Source of the DNA: Bacteroidales bacterium
Lineage (GTDB): Bacteria > Bacteroidota > Bacteroidia > Bacteroidales > UBA3824
Direction of reading: 5' to 3'
NCBI GenBank assembly: GCA_017541145.1
Contig: JAFXZT010000156.1
Span: 1-64,000 of the forward strand
Length of the DNA: 64,000 nucleotides
The position numbers and the translations under genes were made by a program. Below the pieces are notes generated by a model, which did no database searches, was not told the DNA's origin, and worked only from the letters and a program-made list of their open reading frames with translations. Shown in pieces: positions 63,058-64,000 of this stretch. Positions within the stretch are counted from its first letter, which is position 1; each line of letters opens with the position of its first letter.

Positions 63058-63747
63058 ATGACAGACGAGGAAGACGTAATAGACGGGAAAGATGATCAGG
63101 AAGATGAAAATGAAGATATTGAACTTTTAAACGAAGCTTACGACAGAGTTTCGGGTAGTGGTGAGATGCCTTCCATTGATGATTTCTTTGGACGCGAAGA
63201 TACCGGCGATCCTTTTTCAAACGATATCTATGACGATGGTATCGGAAGAGAAGTCGGCGATCCGGAGATTTCGGACGACCCCGTTGTGGATGAATCTGAC
63301 CAAAATTCCGAAGTAGAGGAAGAAACTGAAACAAAATTCGGTTTGAAATCTATTCTGGACGGCAGCTTTATCTCCAACGAAAAGTTTCATTCCTATTTTA
63401 AATTCTTCTTGTTTTTGGTGGGGCTTGCTATTGCTTATATTACAATTAGAAATAATGCAGAAGCCATCATCAGAAAAAATCTTTTGTTACAACGTGAGGT
63501 TCGTGAGCTCAGGGCAGAATCTATTATTATCTCAGCTCAGCTGATGTCTATCAGCAAAGAAACTGAGGTAGCAAAAAGGGTGGAAACCAAAAAACTCGGT
63601 CTTCATGAGCAGAAAGAGCCTCCTATGATTTTCTTCATCGAAAAATTTGAGAGAGCTGATTCTCTCAAATCAAAAGAACCTGTTGTTAAACGTAAGTATA
63701 CCAACGACTTCAATGAGTTTGAGGATGATTACAAAAAAATCAGGTAG
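63058..63747 (+). CDS. ftsL: Bacteroidetes FtsL-like cell division protein with long acidic N-terminus
   Basis: 229 residues. The last 115 residues are FtsL-like: a membrane helix at about 116-136 (FKFFLFLVGLAIAYITIRN), then a periplasmic coiled coil (LLLQREVRELRAESIIISAQL) and the conserved end LGLHEQKEPPMIF. The first 100 residues are very acidic and low-complexity (DEEDVIDGKDDQEDENED, EVGDPEISDDP), which is longer than the short cytoplasmic tail usual for FtsL. FtsL binds FtsB/FtsQ and activates FtsWI at the septum. It sits between rsmH and ftsI as in other Bacteroidetes. Start chosen at the only ATG after rsmH. Confidence 0.85.
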   Translation: MTDEEDVIDGKDDQEDENEDIELLNEAYDRVSGSGEMPSIDDFFGREDTGDPFSNDIYDDGIGREVGDPEISDDPVVDESDQNSEVEEETETKFGLKSILDGSFISNEKFHSYFKFFLFLVGLAIAYITIRNNAEAIIRKNLLLQREVRELRAESIIISAQLMSISKETEVAKRVETKKLGLHEQKEPPMIFFIEKFERADSLKSKEPVVKRKYTNDFNEFEDDYKKIR

Positions 63748-63752
63748 GAGAA

Positions 63753-64000
63753 ATGGTTGAAAATAATATTAAACACAATATAGTTGTAAAACTGTTCTTT
63801 ATTTATGGATTGGTGGTGGTAGCTGTTATCGCCGTTGTTATGAAGATTATTTATCTTCAGGGACATGGCGAGGAATGGGAAGCTAAATCCAATTCCATGA
63901 AAGAGGCGGAAGTAAAAGCTTTGCGAGGCGACATCTGTGCTGCCGACGGTCGTATTCTTGCTACGTCAATGCCTTTTTATTCTGTGCATTGGGATATGAG
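63753..64000 (+). CDS. ftsI: Penicillin-binding protein FtsI (N-terminal part, cut by window end)
   Basis: About 82 residues are visible. A short cytoplasmic segment and a membrane helix (about 10-31, VVKLFFIYGLVVVAVIAVVM) lead to KALRGDICAADGRILATS, the R-G-x-I-x-D-x-x-G start of the pedestal domain in class B penicillin-binding proteins. Position behind ftsL identifies it as the septal transpeptidase. It starts 5 nt after the ftsL stop. The catalytic domain lies beyond the window. Confidence 0.9.
   Translation, partial: MVENNIKHNIVVKLFFIYGLVVVAVIAVVMKIIYLQGHGEEWEAKSNSMKEAEVKALRGDICAADGRILATSMPFYSVHWDM

Noticed and set aside
1..64000. tRNA, rRNA, IS elements, prophage or origin of replication
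   Set aside because: No tRNA T-loop with matching acceptor ends, no rRNA text, no transposase other than Rpn-type nucleases, no phage genes and no dnaA-box cluster were seen by eye. A tRNA and Rfam scan would settle small RNAs.

Overview
The window looks like a chromosomal piece of an uncultured, low-GC member of the Bacteroidales (Bacteroidetes). Three things point there. Promoters follow the Bacteroidetes pattern TTTG-N19-21-TAnnTTTG, which I could place at about ten sites. Start codons mostly lack Shine-Dalgarno sequences. The gene content includes TonB-linked outer-membrane proteins, a Bacteroidetes FtsL, a GlsB/GlsA-like acyltransferase pair, a FeoA-FeoB fusion and a Bacteroidales PurF-like protein. 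I see no rRNA, tRNA, CRISPR array, IS element or phage. No genus can be named from sequence alone.

Layout. 1-1.56 kb has no convincing protein gene; it holds the end of a 43-bp tandem array and a short minus-strand transcription unit with a canonical promoter and two terminators. 1.56-7.7 kb (minus) carries an outer-membrane beta-barrel protein, a FAH-family hydrolase, an anchored YfaP-domain protein and a ROK sugar kinase. 8.1-10.7 kb carries an ECF sigma factor with a long leader, a lipoprotein and a LuxR-type regulator. 11.1-16.5 kb is a repeat-rich accessory zone: a TonB protein, three members of a paralogous family with an N-terminal four-cysteine module, a 13-unit 42-bp array and a cluster of direct repeats. 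A fourth family member lies at 39.2 kb.

16.5-27.1 kb is an operon of five tandem methyl-accepting chemotaxis receptors with no other che gene in view. 27.3-35.5 kb holds hemH, an OstA/LptA-like gene and a probable operon of two lipid acyltransferases, an LptF/G permease and ribBA. 35.6-39.2 kb looks acquired or decaying: an ORF remnant, a GC-rich GH2 glycosidase and a broken UvrD-type helicase gene. 40-48 kb holds sstT, a tsaC-like gene, prfB with its +1 frameshift, ribF with a previously easy-to-miss tiny lipoprotein gene, an Rpn-type nuclease and a TPR lipoprotein. 48-56.5 kb holds a metallo-hydrolase, rmuC, the feo locus, a PurF-like protein with a degraded glutaminase site and a second Rpn-like gene with an in-frame stop. 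56.5-61.2 kb holds metH and an esterase/nucleotidase fusion. 61.5-64 kb is the start of the division and cell-wall cluster: mraZ with its own operator, rsmH, ftsL and the start of ftsI.

Most of the core genes are ordinary housekeeping. The points most worth attention are the tandem receptor operon with two C-terminal Y-x-x-F tails, the four-cysteine module spliced to different periplasmic domains, the two related 42/43-bp palindromic arrays, the orphan promoter-terminator unit near 1 kb, the structured sigma-factor leader and the PurF-like protein.
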